From assembly GCF_024362695.1 (NCBI RefSeq), contig NC_065420.1:2760501-2824500 (forward strand): 64,000 bases of DNA. Direction: 5' to 3'. A program made the position numbers and the translations under genes. The stretch comes from Pectinophora gossypiella. Lineage: Eukaryota; Arthropoda; Insecta; Lepidoptera; Gelechiidae. The notes below the pieces were generated by a model that was not told the origin of the DNA, made no database searches, and saw only the letters and a list, made by a program, of their open reading frames with translations. Of this stretch, positions 41,301-55,600 are shown piece by piece. Position 1 is the stretch's first letter, and each line of letters begins with the position of its first letter.

Positions 41301-44300
41301 CTCGCTTCGCTTATCAGAGACTTAGCTACAGCCAGACGGTGCGAACAACCTGAACTGTATGAGCTGAACAGCTGATGCGCATGTGTGGTTAGACCTGAGG
41401 AAAGATAATTAATTATACCTTTGTGCATACATGCTTTAATGCTGGACTGGGAATAAATAAAAACATAGAACGTCTGCGTCTTATGTTTCTGGAGATATGG
41501 TATAAACTGACAGATGTGTAGTGTTCCCTCTAACATTAGGACAGATCGGGATGGACTGATCACATCATGCTTCTCATCGTTTTATTTATTTATTTTATTT
41601 TATTTCCATAATTCTTAAACAATATCTTTACAGGTATACCCAATGCGATATCGATACATAAATGCGATTAAATATTTTATAAAACAAAGTATGAACACAC
41701 ACACAACATAACATCTAGTACCCACTGAAATAATTTCCACCACGTATCCACTTTAGAACTTCATACATATGAGGTTGCAAGTTATCTTCTTGCTTGGAGC
41801 TCCACTCTCTAAGGGATTACTTGCATGAGAGTATGTAATCTGTACTTATGTATTTATGACAAACATCATAGAAGGAAAAATTTAAGGGGAGAGAGGAAGG
41901 GGTAAACTAAGAAACATTTATGAAACAAATAAAAGAGAAGGTGCAGGTCGTGTCGTATCAGGAGGTCAAGGATTTCGCGGGAAGAAGAGAGGAATGGCGA
42001 TTACTCCACCGACAAGAGCGCAGCTTAAGAGACGCTTATGCTAAGAGAGGTTTCTTTTTTAATTCGTCCGAACTTTCGTCGAGATTGGACGTGTGTAATT
42101 TTTTAATGGAATATTTTGAAAATTCGTAATTATAAATTCGTGATTGGTGGATTTCTTAGAATTCAATTTCTTGTCTCTCTTGTGGACATCTTACGGGAGG
42201 TTACCGCCCACTGGGAGTGTCTAGAAAGGGACAAGTGTTAGAAAGAATTTCTTTTCTCAAAAAGTGTTTGTGTTTCGGAGTGGCCGGCAGCGCGAGGTTT
42301 CGAACCCGAACACACAGGTGTGACGCAGCGACGGCGTTGAGGCAGACTGCTACACCACTCGACCATATCAGTGTGTGGCGGCGCGGCGAAATAGGCGTTC
42401 ACTACGTGCAACGGACGACGTCATATGCAGTATGGCAGCGCCGGGTTATTGTTCGGCATGCAATACGCAGTTTTCAAGAAGAAAGGAGTATATGCAATGT
42501 TGCCGTTGCAATTTACAATTCGATCTTATATGTGCCGGAATAAATGAGAATATTTTTTACAAGGTGATGAGTTTTGAGAAGAAAGCGGAATGGAAATGTC
42601 CTAAGTGCAGAGGTAAACAGCCACGGGATTATGGATGCGGATCCCTAGATACCCCTACCCGTCAAGTACTTAATCCGGCGATTATAGTGAATGAGTCACT
42701 TATTGACCTCGAAGATGAGGCAGTCAGCAATGTTACGCTGAGAAATAATCGTCGTCGTTTTGAAGAGAGGAGGGAGGAACAGGAGACAGAAGTACAGCAT
42801 GAGCCAGAGGTACAGCAGGAGCCAGAAGGGGTGAATCCAGTAACGAAGGCTTGTATTTGCGGAGGATTGAATGGAGAGAATATAAAAAATATAATTAGAC
42901 AGGAGATGAATTCGGTATTGCAATACTATCTGGAAACATTTCTTAAAGATAAGTTTAGCAAAATGGAGTCCAAAATAGACAGCTTAAAAGAGAACATTGT
43001 TTCATCGTGCCTCGAAAAAACGAATAGAAAATTGAGTGAAAAGGCGACTAAACCATTAGTTTCTACTGTTATGCCACCAGCTGATAAATTGAATAAGAAC
43101 TGCCCAACAAAAAAAGGGCCAATTACTAAGATTACTAGGACACCGGAGCCTACTGTAACGACTACTAATAGGAAGGACAAAAGCCCCGCTCTTACATACG
43201 CCGAGAAGGTGTCCGTCGATAAACCCACAGCATCTATACAAAGCGCCCCCGGCCATCGGGAGAAGCAGGACGATGACTGGGTGACGGTTAAAAACAGGAA
43301 AAGACCGAAAGTAATGAAGGGCGGCAATGTGACTATTAACAGTCTAAAGGCAGTAGAGAACAAAAAATATCTGCATGTTTGGTCTCTTCATCCAGACACA
43401 ACTGTTGAGGCAGTTCGGAGCCACGTGGCAAGCGTTGTGGGAGAAGGCCAAGATATTTTTAAAGTTGAGAAGATTACACCTAAAACAAAGAGGGAGTACT
43501 CATCATTTCGTATCGGAATTGCTGAAAGTTTATTTGAGAAGATAAATAATTCGGAAGTGTGGCCAGCTCATGCTCGCTTTAGCGAATGGCTGTGGTTTCG
43601 TACCTCACAAAAGGCCTCGGAACATAATTAACAACAACGTATCGGAGTTGAGTGTCTACTACCAGAACGTGAGAGGGCTTCGCACAAAGCTAAAGCAAGT
43701 GTATACGAATATATTGGAGGCCGATTATGATTTAATTGTTATGACTGAGAGTGGTCTTAACAAGTCAGTGCACGATGGGGAATTAATACCACAAGGATAT
43801 ACGATTATACGATGTGATCGAGACGATGGCCGCAAATTGGGAGGCGTCCTTGCTATTGCTAAGCCGGGTCTTGACATAGATGTGGTCCCCCTACCCACTG
43901 GGACTGATTTACATAGTAGACAATTTGAATTACTTTGTATAACTGTACACCGCTCGAACCATTTATTATTTTTGTGTTGCATTGGATATATCCCCCCTGG
44001 GGCAGATAATAGTGAGTACATGTATATGTTCCACTTACTGGAAACTTGCTGTGTTAAATATAAAAATATACTGTTACTTGCTGATTTGAACTTGTATTCG
44101 GCTCACATAGACACTCAATGCTACTATGAGTACTTCGTTACTTTTTGCGAATTCAGTCAATATAACTATGTAAATAATTGTAACAATAGGACTCTTGACG
44201 TTGTTCTTTCGACATTTAAAGAAGATAAAATTACTGTTACAGAGGAATCGGAATGCTTAAGCAAAAAAGATCCCCAGCATCCGGCTTTAAACATAACAGT

Positions 44301-47300
44301 CTGCTGTAACTTCAATAGTTCGCATAGGCCGTGTCAATTGAAGGGTGGGAAAATTGTACCTAGCTTATACCCGCGATGGAATTTTTACAAAGCCGATTTT
44401 GAGTCTTTGTACTCGGTTATCGCGAACACGAATTGGGACATGGTGTATGAAGCCACTGAGGTTGACAAAGCGTGCTCATTAGTTTATCGTATTTTTTATG
44501 AAATTCTAGATACGCATGTACCTCGGAAATTAAATTCGACACTTATTTCGGAATATAGCTATCCAGAGTGGTATACACGGGATATAGTAGAAATGTTAAA
44601 GAGTAAGGCAGAATGGCACAGGATTTACAAAATTACCCACTCGGACTTAGCGTATGATGAGTTTGCATATTATCGATCTGTCGTTAAAACTAAGATTAAG
44701 GAGGCGTTTAATTTGTATCAAAGTCGTAAGAATGCACAATTTACAGAAGATCCGAGGTCTTTTTGGGGCTTCATCTCAAATAAACGCTCGGATCGATTCA
44801 AACCGAAACTCATGAAGGACGGAACTACTTTACCTATTGAGCAACATGCCCAGGAATACGCCGATTATTTCCAGTCTATTTATGGGGAGATTCCCCCGCG
44901 ACTGGATCCAGCCGCGGCAGCCCAAAATTCAACAGACAGGGGCACAAGGGTGCATATTGGGCAGCTCACCCTAGGTGAGGTCAAAACTGCTCTTAAGAAG
45001 CTAAAGCCTAAGCGTTCAGTAGGGCCAGACGGCATACCTCCCTTTATAGTTAAAGATGCATGGATGGTGCTGGCCAAACCATTGTGTCATCTATACAATC
45101 TGTGTTTATCAAGTGGTACATATCCTGAAGGCTGGAAACTGTCAAAAGTGACTCCAATACCTAAGGGCTCTGCCAAGTCAAACGTAAGCGGGTATCGTCC
45201 TGTCGCAGTTCTGTCTACGTTTGCGAAGGTCATGGAATCCATTCTTTGTGCAGCTATTTTTCCACAAATAAGTGCTCACCTTAGTGAAGCGCAGCATGGG
45301 TTTAGGCCTGGTCGTAGCACAGACTCCAACTTACAGGAGTTTCTAAACTACGCTATTGAAGAGCTGGATAGTGAAGCGGGAGCCCAAGTAGACGTGGCCT
45401 ATCTAGACTTTATGAAAGCCTTCGATAGCGTGGACAATGACATCCTGTTGCAGAAGTTTGCGATGTATGGCTTTACCCCGCGATTGCTGAAATTTTTCTC
45501 AAATTATCTGAGTGGGCGTAAGCAATACGTGGAGTATAGTGGGTTCACTTCGGATCCCTATAATACATATACGGGAGTAAGCCAAGGAAGCAACCTGGGT
45601 CCATTAGAATTTATCATTATGATAAATGACCTGCCTGACGTAGTTGGTAATGCAAAATGCTTACTGTTTGCAGACGATTTAAAATTATATCTGGCAATAA
45701 GACAAAGAGAGGACGGTGAACGTTTGCAGGAGGACATTGGCAGGGTTGTTCAATGGAGTAATCATAATAAGTTACCCTTCAATGTGGAAAAGTGCGTCGT
45801 AATGTCTTGTACAAAAGCAAAAGTACCTGTAATACATAACTATGATATCGATGGTAAACTAATAGTGCGAGTGACATCGATCTGTGATTTAGGCATTAAA
45901 ATGGCTCATGACCTTAGTTTTAAAGATCACATTGTAGATGTTTGCGCCAAGGCATTTCGTAACCTAGGATTTGTACTCCGAGAATCCAAAGACTTCGAAG
46001 GTACGGCTACAGTGCGTGCTTTATATAATGCGCTGGTCAGAAGCAGATTGGAAAGCGGTAGTATGAATTGGTCTCCCTATGAGGCTAAATATAAGTCAAT
46101 GCTCGAAAAATTACAAAATAAATTTCTGAGGTACTTATATTTAAGGGAGTTTGGAGTATACCCGTACTTTCCTCTCATGTATCCTACATTATTTGTAATG
46201 GGTATGGTAGGTTACTATAAATTAGAGGTACGACGGGATGTTGCTCTGGGGAAGTACGTGTTTAAAGTCTTTCGAGGAAAACTCACTAATATCACCATGT
46301 TAGAATCATTAAAGATAGTGGTACCGAGCAGCAGACTTCGACGGGGCCCTAGAGCAGATTTGTTTAAGGTACCGGTAGCTAGGACTAACATGCTTAAGTT
46401 TAGTTCATTAACAAGGGCCATTGAAATACTAAATGAAATATCACATAATCTAGATTTGTTCACATGCTCATTGACTGAGTTCCAGAGAGTAGCGTTTGAA
46501 CTACTATGTCGCAAGTAAGATTGTTGTGATTGATTGTTGTTGTTGTGATTGTTTTTTATGATAATTGTTCTTTCTTTATAATATCGCTATCATTATCGCA
46601 TTAGGTTAAGTGAAACCTGTAATGATGATGTTTTTAGCTAATAGTAAATAAATAAATAAATAAATAAAAATAAAATTTTGGATGCCCTCCACCCATTAAT
46701 GTACACAATCAATACACACAATTACACTCAGTTATTTGTGTTTCTCGTGTATGTTGTTTTTACTATGTGTTTTGTTTGATTGTAAGTTGTGTGTTACTCC
46801 GTGTTTTATATTATATATTTGTTATTTGTTTTGTATTTGTTACTGTGGTGTCCCTTTATAATAAACGTTTCTTTCTTTCTTTCTTTCTTTCTAATGTTCA
46901 GTGTTTGAGTATTGCTGAATTTTGTATCTCGTTTTGTATCTCGTTTTTGTGTTAGATAAAAAGTTTGTATTGTGGCGTGCGTCATAGAAATAAAACATTT
47001 CCTTTCTTCCTATCTTCCATAACAAGGACTTACCCATGTAGTTCAGGTTGCTCATAGCCATTTTGCTGGACATGCTTCTACTGTGCCCATGCAAGGCTGC
47101 GAGTATTTTCAAGTTCTTATACCCGGAGAGAAACTCGTCCATCCCATCTGCTGCACACGACGACACCCTTTTAATATACTGTAGAATGAAGGTATAGCAG
47201 TGCATCACGGACCAAGCATAGAGAGAATGGTGAAGGCGACAGTTCATTTTGTTCCTTAATTTCGCTAAAACTCGAGAACAGCTGAACCGATTTGGCTAAT

Positions 47301-50300
47301 TGTAGTCTTGAAATACTGGTGAATGTCCAGGGAAGGTTTAAACAATGAGCAAATATGGAAAAGGGTGATACGAAGTTCAGAACACATAAATGAACCATGG
47401 TAGCCCATTCGGAAGAACGCTTTACTCTGTAAAGGAAAACATCGTAGGGAAACCCACAAATCCAGGAAATGTGCGCTTGGAGGTATGTGACCTAATCTGT
47501 AATTTGGCTGGTTCTGCCTTCGGGTTCAAAGGACGGACAGGCAGAAGTTACTCTTCTGTAACAAACCGAAACTGTCAAATCTTAAAAAATCTAAAGAATA
47601 TCGAATTTGTTACAAAGGAAAATCCCTCTATGTATCCGTTTTTACGTGATGCAATCGGCATACCTAATAGTAGGGAGTTAGAAAGAGACAAAAACTAGCC
47701 TAAGTCACTCCCCAACCCTTCAACTGTATTCACTTAAAAAATAACGTCAATTCGTCGCTCCGTTTTGCCGTTAAGGCGGACTAACAAATAGACTCACACA
47801 CACTTTCCCATTTATAATATTAGTATGGATATAATAATGGTCATTTCAGAGTTAGGTCGCAGGCTCAGGGAAAAAACGGGTGACTCTCGCTCCGGTTCGT
47901 TCTTGGAGCAAAAGTTGGCCATTGCTATTCAGCGCGGTAATGCGGCGAGCGTTATGGGCACCTTTGCACCCGGAACGGTCAGGGGCGGGTTATGTATGGA
48001 CTAAGTTTTTTAAATAATTTTATTGATAAATTGTATATTTAGTATTAAGATTTGACTAATAATTAAATATATATATATATATATATATATAGATTTATTT
48101 ATTACCTGCCGCCTTTGCTTCTTCAGATAGAAGCCATTGATACAACTGCGTCCTCGAGTGATCACGAGAAACCCTGATACCATTCCTAGTGTAGTGCTCT
48201 TGCCAGCTCCATTTCTACCAAATATACCTAGGCATTGCCCTGAAATCAACACAAAGAAATTAAGTTACATCACTTATCTCATCTGAGGTCCGGGTTCGGT
48301 TCCCGACGGGGAAATCATTATTTTCATATATATGTAGAAAGTGGTGTGGGGCAAACAATTACAGTTCTCATATGTATAGATATTTTTCTTTATATTAAGC
48401 TAAGGGCAAGTCGTTAAGCCGTTGGTTCTGGCTATTAGCCGTAAAAACACCTCCACCAACCCGCAGTGGAGCAGCGTGGTGAGTATGCTCCATACCCCCT
48501 CCGGTTGATTGAGGGGAGGCCTGTGCCCAGCAGTGGGACGTATATAGGCTGTTTATGATGTTGATATGATGAAGAACAAGTCGTGGAGGACTTACTAATA
48601 ATATCAATATATAGGTAAGTAAGTACGTTTTGTTGTTGTGATTGTGAATGCCGTAAATTATGTACCTGTAGTTGGGTCAAATATATACGAAAATTAAGAC
48701 TTGAATTTTATAACTTTTGTTGATATACCTATTTACTTAAATAAATAAAATAAATAAAAATTATAGATAAGATATATGTAAATTTTATAAAAGTAGTATA
48801 ATATAATAGATAAGCAGACAGTCGCTTCTGTAAAAAACAGATCTGTCATTTGACAGATCTGTTTTTATAGGGTCCCGGGTAAGTGGACCCTGTAAGTAAT
48901 TAAACGGGACCCTATAAGTAATTAACCATTAAACGGGATAATGATAGGGAGATGATGATACATACATACATAAACTCACCCCTATTTCCCACCGGGGTAA
49001 GCAGAGACTATAGAATTCTATTTGCTTCGATCTTGACACACTTCTCGTCCTTCCTCCAGATTCATCAATCGCTTCATACACACGCCAGTTCAGAGGAGAT
49101 GATGATGATATAATATTTTTTTTTCTTTATTTTTTTTTTAAATTAAAAAAAAATAGATGAGATAAATAATAGATCTTACCTTTTTGGACGGCCAGACTTA
49201 TACCTCGCACAGCATGTATTGGCTTCCCGAATCCTAAGCGAAAAACTCTATGCAGATCGTCAGCCAGTATCACTGTAGGGTCCCTCTGCCGCACTGAAAT
49301 AATATTACATACATACATACATAAACTCCTATATCCCATCGGGGTAAGTGGAGAAAATGTAATAGCAAATAAACAAAAATTAAAAATTATAATAGGTTAT
49401 ATTGGTTCCTTACCTTCTCGTTGTAGAATATCATCTGTAACAAAAAAAATATTCATGTAGCATTCTAATTTTTTTTTGACGTGACTTATTGTAGATTTGC
49501 CGCAGATGGCATTAACTACTTGGCCGGACAAATGGGGAGGGCTGAAGGCTCTCACCCTATACAACGTTTAAGACAACAGGCCTGAGGGTGCCCAGTTGGG
49601 CGCGAACCTCGGCTCAGGGCGTCGTCTGAGAGGAAAAATATTTGAAAGAATTAATCGACCCTAGTGGGTCGATAGCGATAAGCGCTGAATGAGGGAATAA
49701 GCGCTGAATGAGGGAGGTAGCATTCCAAAGCCACCTCACCACATACATGCGAGCAAGATGGACTGATCGTGCGCGCTCCCTTTTCCCTTAACGTCTTAAA
49801 TAGACTACTAGAGAGGGAGAGGGGTGAGGGGATCAAGCTCGCACTAAACTCGTATTGGTGTAGGGCGGAGTGTCCCTTCTATTAAACATTTTTATGACGA
49901 GACTCATTTATTAATTATTATAGATTTGTCGCATTATGGATTCTATATTATGAGCTATGCTCGGTATTTCTCTGCTGGATCGAATCAGAAATGAGGAGAT
50001 CCGCAGGAGAACTAAAGTCATCGACATAGCTCGGAGAATTGCAAAGCTGAAGTGGCAATGGGCAGGACACATAGCGAGGAGAACCGATGGCCGCTGGGGC
50101 GGAAGGGTTCTGGAATGGCGACCACGTGTCGGACGACGCTCAGTGGGTAGGCCCGCTACAAGGTGGACCGACGATCTGGTGAAGGTCGCGGGAAGCCGTT
50201 GGATGCGGGCAGCGCGGGACCGATCGTCGTGGAGATCCTTGGGGGAGGCCTATGCCCAGCAGTGGGCGTCGTACGGCTGATGATGATGAACGTCACAACA

Positions 50301-52596
50301 CTAGTCTATGCATTTTGACAGTTTTAACTCGTACGGTCACGAGTACTAATATGTATGCACTTTGAAACACGTCACATTAACTTTTTTGACAAATTAAACC
50401 GTAAGTCTCATTAAATGTCAAATATAATAGTTCGACAGGGTTGTAAAGTTGGTACATGATATTGCTCATGACTGTACCTACCGCGCATTAAAATTATTGT
50501 AAAACGTTATGGATACAGAGTGTTAGTGATACCGTATCGAATACACGGGGTGATATTGTGGAAATGAAGTACAACGCAATTACTTTGTAAAAAAACGGTT
50601 TCCAAAAGAGGAGCGTGTGCTCGCGCAGATGAATTTGAATAACTGACGTTTTGACAGCCGATGACGACCTCGCACGTCACTAGAAAACACCCCTCTCGTC
50701 GCAAACGCACGAAGCCGCGCAGGCTGCTCTTTTGAACGCCATTACTTTATTTATAAATAAAAAAAAACAATACAAAATGTTAAGCTACCCTCCACATGGG
50801 GAATGATTCAGCTAATTATTCTGATATCAAGTGGAATTTTCCGTCGCATTTTTTTTTAATTATTATTTTCAATCCCATACTTTTGCGATGGAAAATTCCA
50901 CTTGATATTACCTAAATCAGAAACATCCCCCTCAGTATTCGGTACAGTGCCAATTACATACAACCTGTAACCACTAAGTAATTATATCATCTCGGCCTCC
51001 GTGGTCCAGTAGTTGAGCGTTGAGCTCACGATCCGGAGGTCCCGGGTTCAAATCCCCTTGGGGACACCTCACGAAAATCACTTTGTAATCCATAATTTGG
51101 TTACAGGAAATTACATGCTGATCACCTGTTTGTCCGAAAGAAAGATGATCCATGCTTCGGAAGGTACTACTTACTGATGTAAGTTTTGTAGTCGTTACAT
51201 TAGCCATGTCAGGGGCCTTAGGCGGCTCAATAGTAATCCTGACACCAGGGTTGATGGGGTTGGTATTCCACCTCACAACCCACACGATAGAAGAAGCAGA
51301 CTCAATTATTGTACGGAACTAGGCGTTACGTTTTGTACTAAGTACCTACTTACTGTGCTACTTAAACGAATAGGCAGTATGAATCCTTTGAAATGTGATA
51401 CAAAAAATAAGACAAATAGTTAACAATCGATGATACTAACACTCTTTGAATTTATTTCTTACAAACTCTTCCTCCGCCTTTACCCTCGCATTAGTGCATC
51501 TCTTCGCTGGAGCTTTGTACATGTAATTGACTATACGAGACCATACATTCTGTATAATTCGTCGTTGTAATAACATTAGAATTATCTGCAATAAATTATT
51601 TAGTACCTAGCAGGTTAAAATGGTCACAATGGAATAATCCCTCTAAAAAGGAATAGTGCAATTTGACCTTTGCGAGCATATAAAAGTACCTAAGCGTGCC
51701 GCGTTTAATAGCAATACTGCTTCCTTAGACGAATTGCTACCTACCCTAGTCATAATACAAATTATGGTATCCCGTTTCATAAGACACACACAGACCATGA
51801 TATAAAAAAAAATAAGAATTTAAAAAACCCCCGACCAGAAGAAATTACTCTAACAGCAGACCAGCTCAGTGGTTCCAGAAGACATTAGTGTTACAAATGT
51901 CAGATCCCACATAAGCTTGCAAGCAAACTGAGCGTGTAACATTCCTATCACACCTAACAAACGACCTGATGACCTTCAAGACCTAAACCGATTTCCACCA
52001 AACATAGCTAAGAACACTCTCGACTGATATACCTTTCAAAGAAAAAAAACACATTAAAATCGGATCATCCGTTTGGGAGCTTCGATGCCACAGACAGACA
52101 CATACACACAGACACGTCAAACTTCCAGGCAACCAAGTATTTTTTTAAACTAGTAAAAAAAATATAGAAACGAAGGGTTAACTCACCCAATAAAATATAC
52201 AATCTGCTATGAGCATTACGATAACAAACAACCCGACTGACCATATATTATCAGCTATAAAATAATAAGAATACGCGGTACCGTCCTTTGACTCTGAAAT
52301 CACAAAATCAGGATTGAGAATATCAAGAGTGAAAAGGCACTTGCCTCGTGGTTCAAGCGAGCATCCAAAAATAGTGGTTAGCCACCAACTAATTTTATTT
52401 TAATTATATCTATCATTTTCTTATCCGCCGAAACGGAAAGGGACGGGTAATCGACAAGTATAAAATTTATAGAACACACGTAAATTTTAATTAATAATTT
52501 ACAGGAATTTGTATAAAAAGCACACTGTAACATCACATAAAAACGTGATAAAATATCGGACTTATTACCTGGTTGATTGAGGGGAGGCACACACAC

Positions 52597-52635
<39 letters not shown>

Positions 52636-55600
52636 TGAGTGATTCAGACCAGTGGAATTTTCCGTCGCAAAATCCATATTTTTGTGATTTTTTAAATTAA
52701 GTATTTTAAATTTTATTTTTGCAATGGAAAATTCCACTTTATATTAACTCAAAATAATGAGCTGAATATTCCCCCTTAGTTTCGTTACGATGTCGCTTAC
52801 ACCCCGTACTTCCTGTCGAAAAATTCATGAAAACTTTAGCGTTTTTTTAAATTATTTTCATTTCCATACTTTTGCGACGGAAAATTCCACTTGGTAACTT
52901 CTCAGTATCATGGTCTGAACCATCCCTGTTTTCGTTACGATGTCACTAACACTCTATATAGGTTGTTTATTAATGTTATTTATGCACGAAATATACTTAT
53001 TAAAAGAAATACTCACCACAACACTTAGTTTTAGTTAATATAAAGTCATCGGGGAAGTTAGGGCATAAATGAAAGTTTGCCCTACAAAAGGCGTTATTTC
53101 TTGCTACATAAGCCGCGTAATACATTCCATTAGCAAAACCGAAGATAGGGTTTAAATAGCCCAAAAACTGAACCGCATAAATGGCTATAGTAATGACGTT
53201 AGCATTGCTTAACTCGTGTAGTGTAGTAAGAAGTAGCGGTAAAACAAACCCTGAAAAAAAAACAAGTCATGTGTGTATTATGTCATCATACATATCGCTT
53301 TTTCATAGGGTGCGTCTACCTAACCTGGAGATTTGTTAGCACGGTATGTGTGGTGCTCCCTGGCCGGACATCATCAGATCTAGTGGGTTAATATGGCCAC
53401 ATCTAAGAAAGCAATATTGCTATTTGACATTTGTTTGCATTGCGCACTTACTTTTATATGCGCAAATGTCAAATTGCAACATTTCTTTCTTAGATGAATT
53501 GTTTTAAGTTTACGCGGTTAGACTCCTGGGGAGTCTCATATCCCCATTTAAACGCGGTAAGAACCCGTTATTATGTGTTTTAATTAGATGAATTGCTTTG
53601 ATATGGCCATTTTAACCCCCCTATTATCTACACAATGGTGTTAATTCCTGCAGATGCCATCTAATTTTATTCTAAGTTATACCTGACATTTTTTATACGT
53701 TGAAAAAGAAAGGGACGGGTAATCGACAGGCATAAAATTGATAGAATACACGTTAATTTTAAGCAGAAATCTAAAACAACCGTTTAAAATTTTTACATCG
53801 GCCAATAACCCGACAGAATTTAGTAGACAACACGTCAAACGGATTGCATATTAGCGAGATGCCTATTTTATTCACACGGGTTATTTATTCATTTTAAAAT
53901 TAACCTATTAACAACCATCCGTTCCTTTCTTTTTCAACGGATAAGATAATGACAGGTATAACTTAAAATAAAATTAAATGGAATCTATAGGAATTAGCAC
54001 CAATATCTATTTATATGCATAAACGCGGTGATTCCTGTAGACACCATCTAATTTTATTTTAAGCTATACCTGTCATTTTCTTATCCTCCGAAAAGGAAAG
54101 ATAAGTAATGTATTCTATTTCGGATTTTGAATTTTTAGTTTATGCGGTTTAAGTATAAAATAAAAATAAAAACAAATATTACCATAACCTATGGAATGCA
54201 TGTATATATTCGTGATGACATGCTTTTCATTCATAGTGAAACTGATAACATACGAAAATATAAGGAACGTTGGTCCAAATATAATCATAAGTATGAAAAT
54301 GAATACTGCAACAAATGAAAATAAATTATTATTGAACCATAGACCTAATTATAATATATATAACAAGTAAACAACTAATCTCTGTAAAAAAGTGTCCGCG
54401 GCGTAAAGACACTGAACAACCGATATTGCACTTTATTTAAACAGTCATAAACATCCTCATAATTTGACGAAACGAACTTATACTATCTACATAACTTAAT
54501 GTATACGTATTTACAACACGGTTCCAACGCTATTTTAGAAAGAATTTTAGCGAATGTATTTGTTTATAGTAAGTTAGTGTGGCCAAGGGATCTAAGGGAC
54601 ATTACCAAAATAGAAGCACTGTACTTACTAAGGAAATCACTGTGGTCGAAAGTATTGTCAGTATCTAAAAGACTAGCTGACAATATGACCGAAGTGGGAA
54701 CTATAGCTGTGTATAGACACATGTGAGGTATTAGTTTGCCCAGCCAAATTATATAGGGAGGCACACTTAAATGTAAGTGTGTGAATCTAACACCTTTGTA
54801 ATACTCTTCTATGCATAGCAGGATGAATGGAGCGACAGGTACCACAGATACTAGAAAAAAATATACAGGGTGTTAGTGACATCGTAACGAAAACTTTGAG
54901 GGATGATTCAGACCATTATTATGCGGAATTTTCCGTCGCAAAAATATGGAACTGAATATAATTTACAAAATTAATAAAATTTTCATGAATTTTCCGACAA
55001 GAAATTCCACTTTATATCAACTCAGAATCATGGTCTGAATCATCCCCCTCAGTATTTGTTACGGTGTCACTAACACCCGTACGCACTTGTATGGCTACCT
55101 GTCAAAACCTATGTCCAAAGGAGCCACGGGGCTATGGATTAAAGAGGCATTCAGACGAATAAGAAGACATCAGTAGATAAAACCTGTGCGAATCAAATTC
55201 CACTTTCTTATAAAGTAAAGTAAGGCCAACCAGACGAGATAAAAAACGTAAACAAGCGGACCGTTACTGAGTTACATTGCGATAGCCAGGGATTATTATC
55301 TCTGTCCTTATCACTCGTACGCGCACTTATGGCATCAGTTGGTCAACGACAGCTGTCGTTGTGTGTTTTGTGGTACAGGAAAGCAGTCAGCACCGTCAAC
55401 ATTTGGTCCGCCATTTTATGAACAAAAGTTCCGTGACGCTCATGTGACGACTACTTACCTACTTAAGGGCATGCATAGTCGCAATATTAAATAAACTATA
55501 CTTACGAAACACAACCCACATGGCCCAACCAAAGCAAAGGTATAAGTTTTTGAACCCTTGACTAGATTTAAATTGCAAGGGTTCGATAGACGTCGTAATA

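Larger units (their letters stand above)
42180..46675 (+). mobile_element. Two-ORF non-LTR retrotransposon (Jockey/CR1 group), apparently full length
   Basis: It consists of a 5' region of about 250 bp, ORF1, overlapping ORF2, a 3' UTR of about 150 bp and a terminal (TAAA)n tract. Both ORFs are open. It lies antisense in the ABCA intron between exons 19 and 20. The 5' edge is uncertain (about 42130-42250) and I could not identify a convincing target-site duplication. The clade is inferred from the two-ORF plan, apurinic endonuclease, reverse transcriptase motifs and zinc-finger ORF1; placement between Jockey, CR1 and Daphne is unresolved. Confidence 0.9.

Noticed and set aside
42926..43363. 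Minus-strand 145-codon hydrophobic open frame
   Set aside because: Shadow of LINE ORF1; hydrophobicity comes from reversed lysine/glutamate codons.
48293..48306. Many GGTTCGAATCC-like B boxes suggested functional tRNA genes
   Set aside because: In each case the flanking arms do not close a cloverleaf, the same sequence recurs with the same non-tRNA body, and TSDs show retroposition. They are SINE heads.
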